Shown here piece after piece: positions 32,094 through 40,692 of a DNA stretch of 64,000 nt. The stretch lies in the NCBI RefSeq assembly GCF_029338555.1, contig NZ_CP119989.1, positions 2,046,001-2,110,000 on the forward strand. The letters are read 5' to 3'. Every line of letters starts with the position of its first letter. Positions within the stretch are counted from its first letter, which is position 1. Origin of the DNA: Halobaculum marinum (GTDB lineage Archaea; Halobacteriota; Halobacteria; Halobacteriales; Haloferacaceae). The notes beneath the pieces were generated by a model, which was not told the DNA's origin, made no database searches, and saw only the letters and a program-made list of their open reading frames with translations. Position numbers and translations under genes: made by a program.

Positions 32094-33425
32094 TCACTCC
32101 GGTTCTGGATCGTCCGTATCGCGTTCGTGGATCCTGACTGTCGAAATCCGGGTCCCGTCGACGGCCGTGACTTCGACGACGTGATCGGCCACCTCGACGC
32201 GGTCGCCGCGGTCCGGCGCGCGGTTGAGCCGTTCGAGCACCAGTCCGCCGATCGTCTCGACGTCGTCGCTCGCGAAGTCCGCGTCGAGCCTGTCGTTGAG
32301 CGTCGACAACGGGACGCCGCCGTCGACGTCGTACCCGACGTCGTCACGCGGACGAACCGAGTGCTCCCGCTCGTCCACGTCGAACTCGTCCCGGAGGTCG
32401 CCGACGAGCGCCTCGACGACGTCCTCGACGGTCGCGATCCCCTCGAACGTCCCCCACTCGTCGATGACCGCGGCCATCTGCTGGTGATCCTCTCTGAACT
32501 GCCGTAGGAGGTCGTCTAGAGCCATCGTCTCGGGGGCGATGACGATGTCGCGGGCGATGTCGTCCACCACCTCGGCGTCACCGCCCTCCACCTCGGCACG
32601 GAATACGTCCTTGAGATCGACGAACCCGACCACCTGGTCGCCGTCATCGGCATCGAGAACCGGATAGCGCGTGTGACCAGCCTCGAGGACGAGGTCGTGG
32701 AGCTGTGAGAGCGTGGTGTCGGCGGGAACGCTCACCACGTCCGGGCGTGGAACCATGACCTCTCGCACCGCGATGTCGTCGAGGTCGAACACCCGTTCGA
32801 TCATCGTCACCTCCGCGAGGTCGATATCACCCTCCTCGCCGGATCGGGTCAGCACTCGGAGGAGCTCTCGCTCCCCTAGCGTCTCGTCCGTCTCCGACGC
32901 GGGCGGCACGCCGAGCGCTCGGGTGAACGCGTTGGCGGCGCCGTTGAAGACGACGATTCCCGGATAGAGGATGTAGTAGAAGACCTTCATCGGCGGCGCG
33001 AGGAACAGCGAGAGCCGCTCGGTCTGGGCGATCGCGAGCGTCTTCGGCGCGAGTTCGCCGAAGACGACGTGGAGGAACGTGATGAGGCTGAAGCCGATCG
33101 CGAACGCGACCAGGTGGATGAGACCCCCGGGGAGAATCGGTGCCAGCACTGGCTCGATCAGCGACGCCACGGCCGGTTCGCCGACCCACCCCAGTCCCAG
33201 CGAGGCGATGGTGATTCCGAGTTGCGTCGTCGCGAGGTAGTCGTCGAGATCCGCCATCACCTCTTGCAGCGTCGCCGCGCCGGTGCGACCCTCGGCCGCG
33301 AGTTGGTCGACCGAGGTGCCTCGTATCCGCACGAAGGCGAACTCCGCGGCGACGAAGAAGCCGTTGAGCACCACGAGCGCCAGCGCGACGACGACCTGCG
33401 CCAGCGAGAGCGCGACGTTCACCAT
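32094..33425 (-). CDS. CNNM/CorC-family membrane protein (DUF21 - CBS - CorC/HlyC)
   Basis: 443 residues. The N-terminal DUF21/CNNM domain (about 1-185) has four membrane segments and the marker EFAFVRIRGTSVDQL, followed by TQLGITIASLGLGWVGEPA and FGELAPKTLAIAQTE. A CBS pair comes next (about 205-330: REVMVPRPDVVSVPADTTL, HTRYPVLDADDGDQVVG, VIDEWGTFEGIATVEDVVEALVGD), then the C-terminal transporter-associated domain. CNNM/CorC proteins move or regulate Mg2+, with ATP-Mg bound by the CBS pair. 'Hemolysin' labels in databases are historical. A 16-codon upstream ORF overlaps the start codon. Confidence 0.93.
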   Translation of the reverse strand: MVNVALSLAQVVVALALVVLNGFFVAAEFAFVRIRGTSVDQLAAEGRTGAATLQEVMADLDDYLATTQLGITIASLGLGWVGEPAVASLIEPVLAPILPGGLIHLVAFAIGFSLITFLHVVFGELAPKTLAIAQTERLSLFLAPPMKVFYYILYPGIVVFNGAANAFTRALGVPPASETDETLGERELLRVLTRSGEEGDIDLAEVTMIERVFDLDDIAVREVMVPRPDVVSVPADTTLSQLHDLVLEAGHTRYPVLDADDGDQVVGFVDLKDVFRAEVEGGDAEVVDDIARDIVIAPETMALDDLLRQFREDHQQMAAVIDEWGTFEGIATVEDVVEALVGDLRDEFDVDEREHSVRPRDDVGYDVDGGVPLSTLNDRLDADFASDDVETIGGLVLERLNRAPDRGDRVEVADHVVEVTAVDGTRISTVRIHERDTDDPEPE

Positions 33426-33469
33426 CGGCCCGACTCGACGCGGCGGCCGACTGACTGCTTCGTGTTCAT
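33419..33469 (-). CDS. 16-codon upstream ORF overlapping the CNNM start codon
   Basis: ATG-AAC-ACG... encodes MNTKQSVGRRVESGRW and ends TGA within ATGGTGA, so its stop overlaps the first codons of the CNNM gene in another frame. A strong TATA box lies 33 nt upstream of this ATG. A leaderless mRNA would then start at the small ORF, and the CNNM protein would need reinitiation. That makes a translational-control role possible, for example sensing of ion or ribosome state. The evidence is position only. Confidence 0.35.
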   Translation of the reverse strand: MNTKQSVGRRVESGRW

Positions 33470-33496
33470 CTCTGTGTCGTGCTATCGACCACCCAG

Positions 33497-33506
33497 GTTA
33501 AATAAC
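33497..33506 (-). promoter_or_regulatory. TATA box of the CNNM gene
   Basis: GTTATTTAAC read on the minus strand, a near-palindromic AT-rich element in otherwise GC-rich DNA. It is 77 nt before the CNNM ATG and about 33 nt before the small upstream ORF. Confidence 0.6.
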
Positions 33507-33584
33507 TGAAAGTGATCCGACCGGTGCGCGCACCGCGCCAGTGTCGTCGGACTCGCGCCAAAGTCGGTCTCGGTGAACGCCCGA

Positions 33585-34445
33585 TCAGTCGGCAATCGCT
33601 TCGTCGCCCGCGGCGGCGACGCCAGCGTCGCGCACCCAGAGGTCGCCGAACAGGTCGTCCTGTTCAAGCGTGATCTCGCCGCGGTGTGCCAAGAACAGGA
33701 GCGCGAGGTACGTCATCACCGCCGTACTCCCGACGCTCGATATCTCGCGGAACAGCACCTCCGTCCGCCCGCGCTCGTACTGCGGGCGCAGTTCTCCCCG
33801 CACGTCGTCGATGACGGCCTCGATGTCCTCCTCGTGGGTCGTCCCCGTCACGTCGTCTTCGCCGGGCTCACCCTCGCGGCGCAGTGCGCCGGCGTCGTGG
33901 TACTCCAGCGTCTGCGTCCCGCGGGAGAACCCCCGTGGCGACTCGCTGGTGTCGTACTTGCGCGACTCCTTCCACCACGACCCCCGCTCGGCCTCCCGGA
34001 GTTCGCGGACCAACTCGTCGAGCGTCTCGGGGGACCCGCGGGTGTTCTTGCGCTCCAGGCGGCGGTCCATCTCGTCTTCGAGCGCGTTGATCGGGTCGAA
34101 GCCGTCGTCGATGGGGGCGTCGTCGGTCATCGGGCCGCGCTCGAACGCCGCCTCCCACGGTTCGAGGTCGTCTTCGGGGTCGTCGTCGTCCGCGGCGAGC
34201 ATGTCGTCGGACTTCATCCGGAGGAGGACGCTCGCGTAGAACAGCGCCCGCCCGCCCGTCCGGAGGTCGGCCTCGTCGAGGCGCTCGAGGAACGCGTCGG
34301 TCACCTCGACCACGTCGATGTCCCACGGATCGATCTCACCCTCCTCGGCGAGGTTCACGAGCAACTCGACCGGCTCCACCTCGTCGTCGTCGGTGTCGGC
34401 CTCGTCGGGGCGCGTCTGGTCGACGTCGCCGGGCGCCTCAATCAT
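33585..34445 (-). CDS. scpA: ScpA-family kleisin (chromosome segregation and condensation protein A)
   Basis: 286 residues. Kleisin partner of SMC. ELLVNLAEEGEIDPWDIDVVEVTDAFLERLDEAD is the N-terminal SMC-neck-binding helix region; RTGGRALFYASVLLRMKS is the conserved ScpA block. The middle is acidic and disordered (DDDDPEDDLEP), and the C-terminal winged helix (TEVLFREISSVGSTAVMTYLALLFLAHRGEITLEQ) contacts the SMC head. Start at MIEAPGDVDQ overlaps the smc stop by 8 nt. No ScpB gene follows, as seen for other archaea where ScpB is encoded elsewhere or missing. Confidence 0.93.
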   Translation of the reverse strand: MIEAPGDVDQTRPDEADTDDDEVEPVELLVNLAEEGEIDPWDIDVVEVTDAFLERLDEADLRTGGRALFYASVLLRMKSDDMLAADDDDPEDDLEPWEAAFERGPMTDDAPIDDGFDPINALEDEMDRRLERKNTRGSPETLDELVRELREAERGSWWKESRKYDTSESPRGFSRGTQTLEYHDAGALRREGEPGEDDVTGTTHEEDIEAVIDDVRGELRPQYERGRTEVLFREISSVGSTAVMTYLALLFLAHRGEITLEQDDLFGDLWVRDAGVAAAGDEAIAD

Positions 34446-37400
34446 CGGCGCTCGCCTCCGGCACCGGTTCGCCGTCCTCACCCAACTGGATCCCCGTCAC
34501 CGCCGAGACGTTGTCCGACTGCATCGTCACGCCGATGGCGCGCTCCGACCGTTCGAGGAGCGCCGAGCGGTGGCTGACGACGACGAACTGCGCGTCGCCC
34601 GCCAGGTCGTGGACCATCTCGCCGACGCGTTCGGCGTTGACCGCGTCGAGGAAGGCGTCCACCTCGTCGAGTGCGTAGAACGGCGCGGGGTTGTGCCGCT
34701 GGATGGCGAAGATGAACGCCAGCGCCGTCAGCGACTTCTCCCCGCCCGACATCGCGTCGAGCCGTTGGACGGGTTTGTCCGCCGGTTGGGCCTTCATCGT
34801 CAGTCCGCCCTCGAACGGGTCCTCGGGGTCTTCCAACACGAGTTCGCCGGACCCCGCAGAGAGCCGCTGGAAGATGTCCGTGAACTGCTCGTTGATCGCG
34901 TCGAAGGCGTCCATGAACGTCGCCTTCTTCTGCGACTCGAACTGGTCGATGCGCTCCTCGATGGCCTCGCGCTCCTCGACGAGCACGTCGCGCCGCTCCT
35001 GTAAGTCCGCCAGGTCGTCGGCCACGTCGTCGTACTCGTCGATTGCGAGCATGTTGACGGGTTCGAGCGCCTCCATCTCCGACTCCAGGCGGGTGATCTC
35101 CGACTCGACGGTGTCGTGGTCGGGGATCTCCGCGGGGTCGTAGCTGCCGACCTGCTCTTCGAGCGAGTCGATCTCCCACTCCAGGCGCTCGGCGGTCTCG
35201 CGCAGCGACTCCAGTTTCGAGACGACGCGCTCGACGGCGTTCTCCTGGTCGTCGCGTTCGGACTTTGCCTCGCGGTACGCCTCCTTGACCTCCTCGCGTT
35301 CCTCCTTGAGGTCCGCGAGTTCGTCCTCCAGGTCGGCGATGGCCTCGCGCTTCTCCTCGAGGGTCGCCTCCTTCCCGGCGATGGCCTCCTCGAACTCGGC
35401 GATTTGCTCCTCGGCGTCCGCCTTCTTCGCCTGCGCCTCCTCGACGGTGTCGTGGAGGTCGTCGATGGCGTCGTCGGCGTACTGCTTCTCTAGCTGGAGT
35501 TGGTTGAGGTCGCCGTCGAGGTCGTCCATCCGGTCTTCGAGGTCGTCGATGTCGGCGCGGATGTCGTCGGCCTTCGCCGACAGTTCGGGGATCTTCGAGT
35601 CCGCCAGTTCCGACTCCAACTCCGCGATGTCGCCCTCGACTGTCTCGATCTCGTCGTCTGCCTCGGCAATCTCCTCGTCGAGCGCCGTCATCTCCTCGTC
35701 GACGGCCTCGCGCTCGGCTTGGATCTCGTCGAGGCGGTCCTCCAGTTCGTCGATGCGCGCCTCCTTCGTCGCGACCTTCTCCTCGGCGCGCTCGATGTCC
35801 GACTCGATGTCGCGTACCTTCTCGGCGGCGTCCGACGCCCGCGACCGGGCGTCCTCCAGGTCAGAGTCGACGCTCGCGATCTCGGATTTGAGCCGCTGGC
35901 GCTCGTCTTCGAGGTCGTGGATCGCCTCGGCGACGCGCTCCAACTTCCCCTTACCGGACTTCGAGAAGGAGTACCGAGAGCCGCCGCCCGACCCGCCGGT
36001 CATGGCGCCGGACTTCTCGACGAGGTCGCCGTCGAGCGTCACCATCCGGTAGTTGCCCATCAGGTGCCGCGCCGTCTCCATGTCCTCGACGACCAGCGTC
36101 GCGCCGAGCACGTACGAGAAGATAGGCTCGTACTGGCTGTCGTAGTCGACGATGTTGCGCGCGAAGTCGACGACGCCGGGGTCGTTCGGCAGCGACGGCA
36201 GCCGCCGGTCGTCCATCTTCGTGATCGGCAGGAACGTCGCGCGCCCCGCGTTGCGCTGCTTCAGGTAGTCGATGCAGTCGGAACCGACGCCGTCGTCGTC
36301 GACGACGACGTTCGCGAGGCGACCACCCGCGGCGGTCTCACACGCCTTCGCGTACTCGCCGGGCACCGACGCCAACTCGCCGACCGGGCCGTGGACGCCG
36401 CCGAAGCCGGCGTTCTTGATCGTCGTCACCGCCCGCGGCCACGACGTGTCGCCGGAGGACCCGGCACGCGCCTCCAACTGCGAGTACTCCTGCTGTTTCG
36501 CGCGGATGTCCTCTTCGACGGTGTCGAGTTCCTCCTGGTAGTCGGCCTTCTCGCTCCGGAGGTCCTCGATGATGCCGTCGATGCTCGCTTTGTTCTTCTC
36601 GGCTTTGTCCAGTTCCGAGTGGAGGTTCGAGACGCGCTGTTTGAGGTCGGGGATCGCGTTGCGCGTCTCCTGCAACTCGTCTTCGACGTCGCCGATCTCG
36701 TTCGAGCGGCGCCGCGCGTCGTCGAGCAGGCGGTCCTTCTCGCGCTGGAGTTCGTTCTTCTCCGCCTTCAGCTCCTCGAGCGTCTCCTTCTTGTCTGCGA
36801 GGTCGGCTTTCAGTTCGTCGAACTCGGTGTCGACGGAGTCGATCTCCGCTTGCACCTCCGCCAACTCCGAGCGCTTCGTCGTCAGCGACGACTTCAGGTT
36901 CGCCTTCTCGACTTTCGTCTCGCGGATCTGCGACTCCAGGCCGTCGATCTCTTCGCCCTTCTTGTCGATGGCGACGAACGCGTCGCGGCGCTCGTTCTCG
37001 GCCTCCTGGAGGCGCTCCTCCTGGTTCTCGATCTTCCCCTCCAGACGCGACACGTCGCCTTTGATCTCTTCGATCTCGGCTTTGATCGCGATCTGCTCGT
37101 CCTCGCCCTTGCGTTCGATCTCGCGATTGATCTCGTCGAGGTCCGCTTCGAGGTCGTCGACGCGCGCCTGTCGCTCGTCGAGTTCGTCGCGGAGTTCCTC
37201 GACCTTCTCTTCGCGAGACGCCATCGAGGTTCTGGTGGACTCGAGGTCGGCTCGTTTCTCCTCTAACTCGGCGGCCTTCAGGTACCCCTCGTACTCTTCC
37301 TTCTCGTCGCGCAGGTCCTGGTACTGGAGGGCGGTCTCGCGCTCGTCGGCGAGTTGGTCGAGGCGCTCTTCCTTCTCCTCGATCCGGAGGTCGGCCTCGT

Positions 37401-38025
37401 CGATGCGCTCCTCGACGGTCTCCAGTTCTCCGAAGGCGTCCTCCTTCTTGGCGTCGAACTCGGCGACGCCCGCGATTTCGTCGATGATCCCCCGACGCTC
37501 GTGGGGGGTCATGTTGATGATGTCCGTCACGTCGCCCTGCATGACGACGTTGTACCCCTCCGGCGTGACGCCGGCTTGCGCGAGCAGGTCCTGGATGTCC
37601 GAGAGGTTGACCGAGCGACCGTTCAGGTAGTAGTACGAGTAGTAGTTCTCGTCGGTCTCTTTCACCCGGCGCTTGATCGTGATCTCCTCGGCGTCGCCGA
37701 CGTCCTCGCTGCCGGCGGCGCTGACGACCTGCGAGCGGTCGAGTTTCCCGTCCGAGTTGTCCAGGACGACCTCGACGCTCGCCTCGCGAGCGCCAGAGGG
37801 ACCCTCGTCGTCCTCGTAGCCGGGGTTGTAGATGAGGTCGGTCAGTTTCTCGGCGCGAATGCCGCGCGTGCGCGCGAGTCCGAGCGCGAACAACACCCCG
37901 TCGATGATGTTCGACTTGCCCGACCCGTTCGGCCCCGTGATGACCGTGAAGTCCTCGTAGAAGGGGATCCGCGTCGGCCGCCCGAAGCTCTTGAAGTTGT
38001 CCAGGACGAGTTCCTTGATGTGCAT
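34438..38025 (-). CDS. smc: chromosome segregation ATPase SMC
   Basis: 1195 residues. Walker A GPNGSGKSNII is at 31-41 in the N-terminal head, long coiled coils run about 165-500 and 690-1000, and the hinge is near 520-680 (GFGGVHGPVGELASV and the GGSGGGSRYSFSKSGKG turn after it). The C-terminal head holds signature DAMSGGEKSLTALAF near 1090 and Walker B FYALDEVDAFLD near 1117. Full length, no frameshift. It loops and organises the chromosome with kleisin ScpA, whose gene overlaps it. A small coiled-coil protein gene precedes it by 63 nt, giving a three-gene operon. Confidence 0.97.
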   Translation of the reverse strand: MHIKELVLDNFKSFGRPTRIPFYEDFTVITGPNGSGKSNIIDGVLFALGLARTRGIRAEKLTDLIYNPGYEDDEGPSGAREASVEVVLDNSDGKLDRSQVVSAAGSEDVGDAEEITIKRRVKETDENYYSYYYLNGRSVNLSDIQDLLAQAGVTPEGYNVVMQGDVTDIINMTPHERRGIIDEIAGVAEFDAKKEDAFGELETVEERIDEADLRIEEKEERLDQLADERETALQYQDLRDEKEEYEGYLKAAELEEKRADLESTRTSMASREEKVEELRDELDERQARVDDLEADLDEINREIERKGEDEQIAIKAEIEEIKGDVSRLEGKIENQEERLQEAENERRDAFVAIDKKGEEIDGLESQIRETKVEKANLKSSLTTKRSELAEVQAEIDSVDTEFDELKADLADKKETLEELKAEKNELQREKDRLLDDARRRSNEIGDVEDELQETRNAIPDLKQRVSNLHSELDKAEKNKASIDGIIEDLRSEKADYQEELDTVEEDIRAKQQEYSQLEARAGSSGDTSWPRAVTTIKNAGFGGVHGPVGELASVPGEYAKACETAAGGRLANVVVDDDGVGSDCIDYLKQRNAGRATFLPITKMDDRRLPSLPNDPGVVDFARNIVDYDSQYEPIFSYVLGATLVVEDMETARHLMGNYRMVTLDGDLVEKSGAMTGGSGGGSRYSFSKSGKGKLERVAEAIHDLEDERQRLKSEIASVDSDLEDARSRASDAAEKVRDIESDIERAEEKVATKEARIDELEDRLDEIQAEREAVDEEMTALDEEIAEADDEIETVEGDIAELESELADSKIPELSAKADDIRADIDDLEDRMDDLDGDLNQLQLEKQYADDAIDDLHDTVEEAQAKKADAEEQIAEFEEAIAGKEATLEEKREAIADLEDELADLKEEREEVKEAYREAKSERDDQENAVERVVSKLESLRETAERLEWEIDSLEEQVGSYDPAEIPDHDTVESEITRLESEMEALEPVNMLAIDEYDDVADDLADLQERRDVLVEEREAIEERIDQFESQKKATFMDAFDAINEQFTDIFQRLSAGSGELVLEDPEDPFEGGLTMKAQPADKPVQRLDAMSGGEKSLTALAFIFAIQRHNPAPFYALDEVDAFLDAVNAERVGEMVHDLAGDAQFVVVSHRSALLERSERAIGVTMQSDNVSAVTGIQLGEDGEPVPEASADD

Positions 38026-38088
38026 GAGTGTCTGGAGCGTGGTGTGTTGCCGGCGTGACGCCCCGCTCCGAGGGCGCCCGCGAACCGC

Positions 38089-38412
38089 TTACGCGACGAT
38101 GATGTCGTCGGAGTCGTCCTCGGAGGACTCCGACTCGTCGACGGTCTCCCCGTCGGCGCCGCGTGCCGCCTTCTGCGCGTCGTTCTCGTCGTCGGCCATG
38201 ACCTTCTGCGAGTTCGCGCCGTCAGCCGCCGACTCGTTCGGCACGAACTCAGCGTTCGGATTCCGGTTCGGCGAGGAGGGCTCTTCGACCTCGGTCGACC
38301 GCTCCAACTGCGAGATTCGCTCTTTCGACTCGACCAGTTCCTCGGTCAGTCCGTCGACCGCAGCCTGCAACTCAGCGACCTGTTTCTCCAGGTCGTCGAC
38401 CCGATTTCCCAT
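38089..38412 (-). CDS. small coiled-coil acidic protein encoded before smc
   Basis: 107 residues. A coiled coil covers about residues 4-40 (DDLEKQVAELQAAVDGLTEE, LVESKERISQLERS), followed by an Asn/Ser/Asp-rich disordered tail rich in acidic residues (ESESSEDDSDDIIVA). A TATA-like GGTTTATCC lies 28 nt before the MGNRVDD ATG, supporting this start over a GTG four codons earlier. It precedes smc on the same strand. It may be an accessory of the condensin complex, but only synteny supports this. Similar proteins are seen in other haloarchaea; no function is assigned. Confidence 0.75.
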   Translation of the reverse strand: MGNRVDDLEKQVAELQAAVDGLTEELVESKERISQLERSTEVEEPSSPNRNPNAEFVPNESAADGANSQKVMADDENDAQKAARGADGETVDESESSEDDSDDIIVA

Positions 38413-38548
38413 ACACGGGAACACGCCTCCATCGGGATAAACCTGCGTCAGACGGGCGAAAGACCACCTCGCGGCCCGAGGCGTCCGAATTCGGTCGTTC
38501 GAGCGTGCCTACCTGCAGATCGGCGATGCGCCGTGGTAAACTGGTACG

Positions 38549-38556
38549 CGCTATAT
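38549..38556 (+). promoter_or_regulatory. TATA-like element upstream of the presenilin pair
   Basis: CTATATCG within GCGCTATATCGAATGG, about 150 nt before the first presenilin-family gene. If used, it gives a leader of roughly 125 nt, which is long for this organism. The rest of the 292-nt divergent gap between the coiled-coil gene and the protease has no ORF I can support. Confidence 0.4.
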
Positions 38557-38704
38557 CGAATGGTGGAATCGCGCCCGCGACGCCGCTGAGGGTCGAGCGG
38601 TCGCGCACGTCGGTTCGTGCGGCGCTGGTCGCCGGCGCGTCCGCCGATCACGGCCAGCAGACGAACCACAACCCCCAAACGGACCCCACACCAACTCGGG
38701 GCCG

Positions 38705-39628
38705 ATGAACCAACGTGCGCTCCGCGGCGTCCTCCTCGCGGGGCTGATCTTCCTCGTCGTCCACGTCGGCGCGGTGTCGCTGGCACCGACGTTCGAGGCG
38801 GCCGGCTACCAGACGGTCGAGGACCCGCAGAACCCGACCAACTCCGCGATGTACCTAGGCGCCATCCTCGTGGTGACGGCGCTGATGCTCGCGGCGTTCA
38901 AGTACGACTTCGACTGGGCAGTGCGCCTCGTCATCGTCGGCTCCTCGGGCCTGCTGTCGTGGTACGTGTTCTCCGTGTTCCTCCCGGGCACGGCCGCGGT
39001 CGCGGCGTCCGCACTCGTCGCCGTCGCCCTGCTCGCGTACCCCGAGTGGTACGTCATCGACTCCGCGGGCGCGCTCATGGGCGCGGGCGCCGCCGGGCTG
39101 TTCGGCATCTCGTTCGGCCTGCTCCCGGCCATCGTCCTCCTCACCGTGCTCGCGGTGTACGACGCCATCTCGGTGTACGGCACCGAGCACATGCTCGACC
39201 TCGCAGAGGGTGTACTCGACCTGAACATCCCCGTGGTGCTCGTCATCCCGCTTGAGTGGTCGTACTCGCTCTTGGAGGAGGGCGTGGCCGACGACGCCAC
39301 CGAAGGGACCGACGAGGCCGAGCGCGACGTGTTCTTCATCGGCCTCGGCGACGCCGTGATGCCCGCGGTGATGGCGGCGTCGGCGGCGTTCTGGTCGCCC
39401 GCGCCCGCGTTCGGGCTCCCGGTCGTCCCCGCGATGGGGCTCCCCGCCTTGCTCGCCATCGTCGGGATGTTCGTCGGCCTCGCGGTCCTCCTCCGGATGG
39501 TCCTGAAGGGCCGTCCCCACGCGGGGCTCCCGCTGCTCAACGGCGGGGCCATCGGCGGCTACCTCCTCGGGTCGCTCGTCGCGGGCGTCCCACTCACGCA
39601 GGCGCTCGGGCTGGCTCGGTACCTGTGA
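38705..39628 (+). CDS. presenilin-family intramembrane aspartyl protease (PSH), paralogue 1
   Basis: 307 residues, nine predicted membrane helices. The three presenilin motifs are present: YDAISVYGTEHM (YD in TM6, near residue 157), GLGDAVMPAVM (GxGD in TM7, near 215) and a PAL-like AGLPLLNGG in TM9. Archaeal PSH enzymes cut within membrane-spanning helices without nicastrin-type partners. The loop between TM6 and TM7 (EEGVADDATEGTDEAERDV) is short and acidic, as in archaeal members. The downstream paralogue overlaps it by 4 nt. Substrates are unknown. Confidence 0.9.
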   Translation: MNQRALRGVLLAGLIFLVVHVGAVSLAPTFEAAGYQTVEDPQNPTNSAMYLGAILVVTALMLAAFKYDFDWAVRLVIVGSSGLLSWYVFSVFLPGTAAVAASALVAVALLAYPEWYVIDSAGALMGAGAAGLFGISFGLLPAIVLLTVLAVYDAISVYGTEHMLDLAEGVLDLNIPVVLVIPLEWSYSLLEEGVADDATEGTDEAERDVFFIGLGDAVMPAVMAASAAFWSPAPAFGLPVVPAMGLPALLAIVGMFVGLAVLLRMVLKGRPHAGLPLLNGGAIGGYLLGSLVAGVPLTQALGLARYL

Positions 39629-40542
39629 GCGGGCCGTCGGGGACTTCACGCCGTCCGAGACTCCTCGCGGACCCGCGCGTCCGCGGCGCTCTCGGCGTCG
39701 GGGTGTTGTTCCTCGCGGTCCAACTGCTCGCCCTCGCGGCGGCGCCGCGCCTCGCGGGGTCGGGCGTCAGCTACGGCGACGGCGGCGACGCGCTCGTTCC
39801 GCTCGTGCTCGGCCTCGCAGTCGGCACCGTCCTCTCGCTGGCGGTGGTTCGCTACGGCGCCAGCCGACGCCTCGTGCGCGGGGTCATGCTCGCGTCGCTC
39901 GGCGCCGCCCAGTGGTTCGCACTGTCGGCGTTCCTCGGTCCTGTGGGCGGTGCGGTTGCCGCGGCGGTGGGCACGGTGCTTGCCTGGCGCGTCCCCCGCC
40001 CTGCCGTCCGCAACGCGGTCGCGGTGGTCGGCGTCGCCGGCGGGGCCGCGCTGTTCGGAGCGAGTCTCGACCCCGCGTACGCGGCGGGCGCGCTCGTGCT
40101 CGCGGCGGCGTACGACGCCTACGCCGTGTACGGGTCGGGCCACATGCTCGACATGGCCGACGCGAGCGCCGACCTGCAGGTGCCGTCGATGTTCGTCGTG
40201 CCGACCCACGACGGGTACGACGACGAGTCCGCCACCGTCACCGGCGACGGAACGCCCGCAGCGACCCTGTTGGGCGCCGGCGACGCGCTCTTTCCGGCGA
40301 TGTTGACGGCGAGTGTCTGGGTCCAGTCGCAGTGGGCCGTGTTCGTCCCCGGCGAGTTCATCGACACGGGACTGCCGCTCGTCGGGGAGTTCCACGTCGC
40401 CGTCCTCGGTCCGCTCGTCGGATCGCTCGTCGGTCTCGCGGCGCTCCAGGTGTTCGTCCATCGACGAGGGGGCGTCCACGCGGGCCTGCCGTTCGTCAAC
40501 GGTGGCGCGCTCGCCGGGTGGCTTCTGCTGGCGGTGGTGTGA
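39625..40542 (+). CDS. presenilin-family intramembrane aspartyl protease (PSH), paralogue 2
   Basis: 305 residues. GTG start overlapping the first paralogue's stop (GTGA). The same topology and catalytic motifs are retained: YDAYAVYGSGHMLDMAD, LLGAGDALFPAML and HAGLPFVNGGALAG, so both copies appear catalytically competent. Sequence outside the motifs has diverged strongly (N-terminus GPSGTSRRPRLLADPRVRG). Translational coupling suggests that the two are made together, perhaps forming a heteromer, or that they use different substrates. GxGD is GAGD here and GLGD in the first copy. Confidence 0.88.
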   Translation: MSGPSGTSRRPRLLADPRVRGALGVGVLFLAVQLLALAAAPRLAGSGVSYGDGGDALVPLVLGLAVGTVLSLAVVRYGASRRLVRGVMLASLGAAQWFALSAFLGPVGGAVAAAVGTVLAWRVPRPAVRNAVAVVGVAGGAALFGASLDPAYAAGALVLAAAYDAYAVYGSGHMLDMADASADLQVPSMFVVPTHDGYDDESATVTGDGTPAATLLGAGDALFPAMLTASVWVQSQWAVFVPGEFIDTGLPLVGEFHVAVLGPLVGSLVGLAALQVFVHRRGGVHAGLPFVNGGALAGWLLLAVV

Positions 40543-40582
40543 ACACAGAGAGCCGAACGAGGCCGCCGCACGGCGATCTGCC

Positions 40583-40605
40583 GACAGGCTTTTTATCACC
40601 CTGTC
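40583..40605. promoter_or_regulatory. inverted repeat enclosing a TATA/T-rich core
   Basis: 6-bp arms GACAGG (40583-40588) and CCTGTC (40600-40605) flank an 11-nt centre containing CTTTTTATC. Two readings are possible: a promoter whose TATA box is wrapped by an operator dyad, or a terminator-type hairpin for the plus-strand protease operon ending at 40542. It lies between convergent genes, where a promoter would be unexpected. Confidence 0.5.
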
Positions 40606-40617
40606 CTCAGCGCCGAC

Positions 40618-40679
40618 CGCGGGAGCCCCGCGTGTTTGGGTCGCCACATCATCCCCACCCGGGGAGCGCGGGACCCCGC
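40618..40679 (+). ncRNA. candidate structured small RNA or terminator array between convergent genes
   Basis: Three short GC hairpins follow one another: CGCGGG-AGC-CCCGCG (40618-40632), TCCCC-ACCC-GGGGA (40652-40665) and GCGGG-AC-CCCGC (40668-40679). They start about 25 nt after the TTTTTATC element, the correct spacing for transcription initiation near 40618-40622. No ORF is present. It is too short for SRP or RNase P RNA. A multi-hairpin terminator region for the two convergent operons is the alternative. Confidence 0.3.
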
Positions 40680-40692
40680 CCCCAGGGCGTCG

